From Ruminococcus sp. (GTDB lineage: Bacteria; Bacillota_A; Clostridia; Oscillospirales; Ruminococcaceae): DNA of 5,427 nt. Made by a program: the position numbers and the translations under genes. This document shows positions 4,778 to 5,427 of the stretch, in pieces (position 1 is the stretch's first letter; each line of letters opens with the position of its first letter). The notes under the pieces are model-generated. The model ran no database searches. It had not been told where the DNA came from and saw nothing but the letters and a program-made list of their open reading frames with translations. The stretch lies in the NCBI GenBank assembly GCA_017418765.1, contig JAFOMV010000209.1, forward strand, positions 1 through 5,427, in the 5' to 3' direction.

Positions 4778-5427
4778 ATGGAAAATAATAAAAACATTGA
4801 AATGACAGAGAATAATGAGAATATCAGTATATATGAGTTCCCTGAGTCACTGAAGCCTACTCTCAAACAGTGCTATGATGTGTATGAGATAATCAAGCAT
4901 GAGCTTATCGGCGTGGACAGCGAATGGCTCAACGGCAAGGGCGAACGCTCACTTATCATAGACTTCAAGCTCGATATCATTTACCTCATTTCATTCATTG
5001 CAGTTATGAGCGGCAGCGCTGATGAGTTCCCGCTGTATATGGCTGAGGAGATATTCGCAAATGATCCGCCGTCAAATAATCTTCTCGGTCTGATAAGAGC
5101 TGCTGAGAATATGGGTATCAAGGAGCTTATCGACAATTATGACATTACCGACGAGGCTATAGAAAAGTTCGATGCATTCACTTCAAACGTTACTAATATA
5201 CTTAAAATACTGCCTACATTCGGCAATTACTACGAACTTTCAATGATCTATTATCTGTACTCAACTCTTATCGCAAGCATATGCAAGCTGCTTGAAGCAA
5301 ACGCTAAGTCATCGATAGTTTTCACAGGTATCAACAACTACCTGAACACTCAGTTCAAGGTGTGTGAGGAGCATATGTCCGAGCGTGAATTGGAGCAGTT
5401 CGAGAACAATGTTTTCCCGTACCTCAA
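4778..5427 (+). CDS. Unrecognised cytoplasmic protein, C-terminus beyond window
   Basis: An open frame of 216 codons with no stop before the window end. GGAG (4765-4768) lies 9 bases before the ATG and a perfect promoter lies upstream, so the gene is real. After an Asn/Glu-rich start (1-17) the protein looks mostly alpha-helical and acidic. Residues about 63-93 (FKLDIIYLISFIAV, then SGSADEFPLYMAEEIF) loosely resemble a TerB-like helical module. A second hydrophobic helix stretch is at 150-173. There is no signal peptide, and the hydrophobic runs are too broken for clear membrane spans. My best guess is an N-terminal domain of a larger protein, possibly an AAA ATPase, because such helical domains can precede ATPase cores. 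That is a guess; no catalytic motif is visible here. Confidence 0.75.
   Translation, partial: MENNKNIEMTENNENISIYEFPESLKPTLKQCYDVYEIIKHELIGVDSEWLNGKGERSLIIDFKLDIIYLISFIAVMSGSADEFPLYMAEEIFANDPPSNNLLGLIRAAENMGIKELIDNYDITDEAIEKFDAFTSNVTNILKILPTFGNYYELSMIYYLYSTLIASICKLLEANAKSSIVFTGINNYLNTQFKVCEEHMSERELEQFENNVFPYL

Noticed and set aside
4597..4866. Minus-strand open frame of 89 codons
   Set aside because: It runs antisense through a perfect promoter and the start of the real plus-strand gene, and has no ribosome site.

Overview
The window looks like a chromosomal segment from a cellulosome-producing Ruminococcus, most like R. flavefaciens or a close relative. The main reason is a secreted protein with one cohesin and one C-terminal dockerin, the layout of the ScaC adaptor scaffoldin. 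Moderate G+C genes, AT-rich intergenic DNA, strong AGGAGG-type ribosome sites and near-consensus sigma-A promoters also fit a Gram-positive member of the Clostridia. The genus assignment is inferred from family knowledge and was not tested by a search.

Layout, left to right. (1) Bases 1-36, minus strand: the first 12 codons of a further secreted protein that runs off the window, preceded by its own ribosome site. Its place just downstream of scaC suggests the next scaffoldin of a sca cluster. (2) 136-1017, minus: the ScaC-like cohesin-dockerin protein. (3) 1018-1491: a 474-base gap. It holds a good promoter (1335-1363) that would give scaC a leader of about 310 nt, richer in G+C than its surroundings and able to fold into several hairpins. 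(4) 1492-2751, minus: a CapA-family lipoprotein with its own promoter (2816-2844). Its ribosome site can be masked by a small hairpin, and a short upstream ORF overlaps its start. (5) 2845-3015: an AT-rich spacer with short repeats and a small hairpin just past the dusB stop. (6) 4016-4513 and 3016-4023, minus: gtrA then dusB, overlapping by 8 bases, so one transcription unit from a promoter at 4562-4590. (7) 4778-5427, plus: a divergent gene cut by the window end, driven by a perfect-consensus promoter; its product is not firmly recognised.

Functional picture. The left part contributes to the extracellular cellulosome: ScaC binds a partner dockerin through its cohesin and docks onto a larger scaffoldin through its own dockerin. 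CapA is a cell-surface metallophosphatase-like lipoprotein of unknown substrate. GtrA is a small membrane protein linked to polysaccharide or lipid-linked sugar export. DusB modifies tRNA. The right-hand genes look like ordinary chromosome. Most of the unexplained structure lies in the scaC leader and at the capA translation start.

No CRISPR array, tRNA, rRNA, insertion sequence or known riboswitch was seen.
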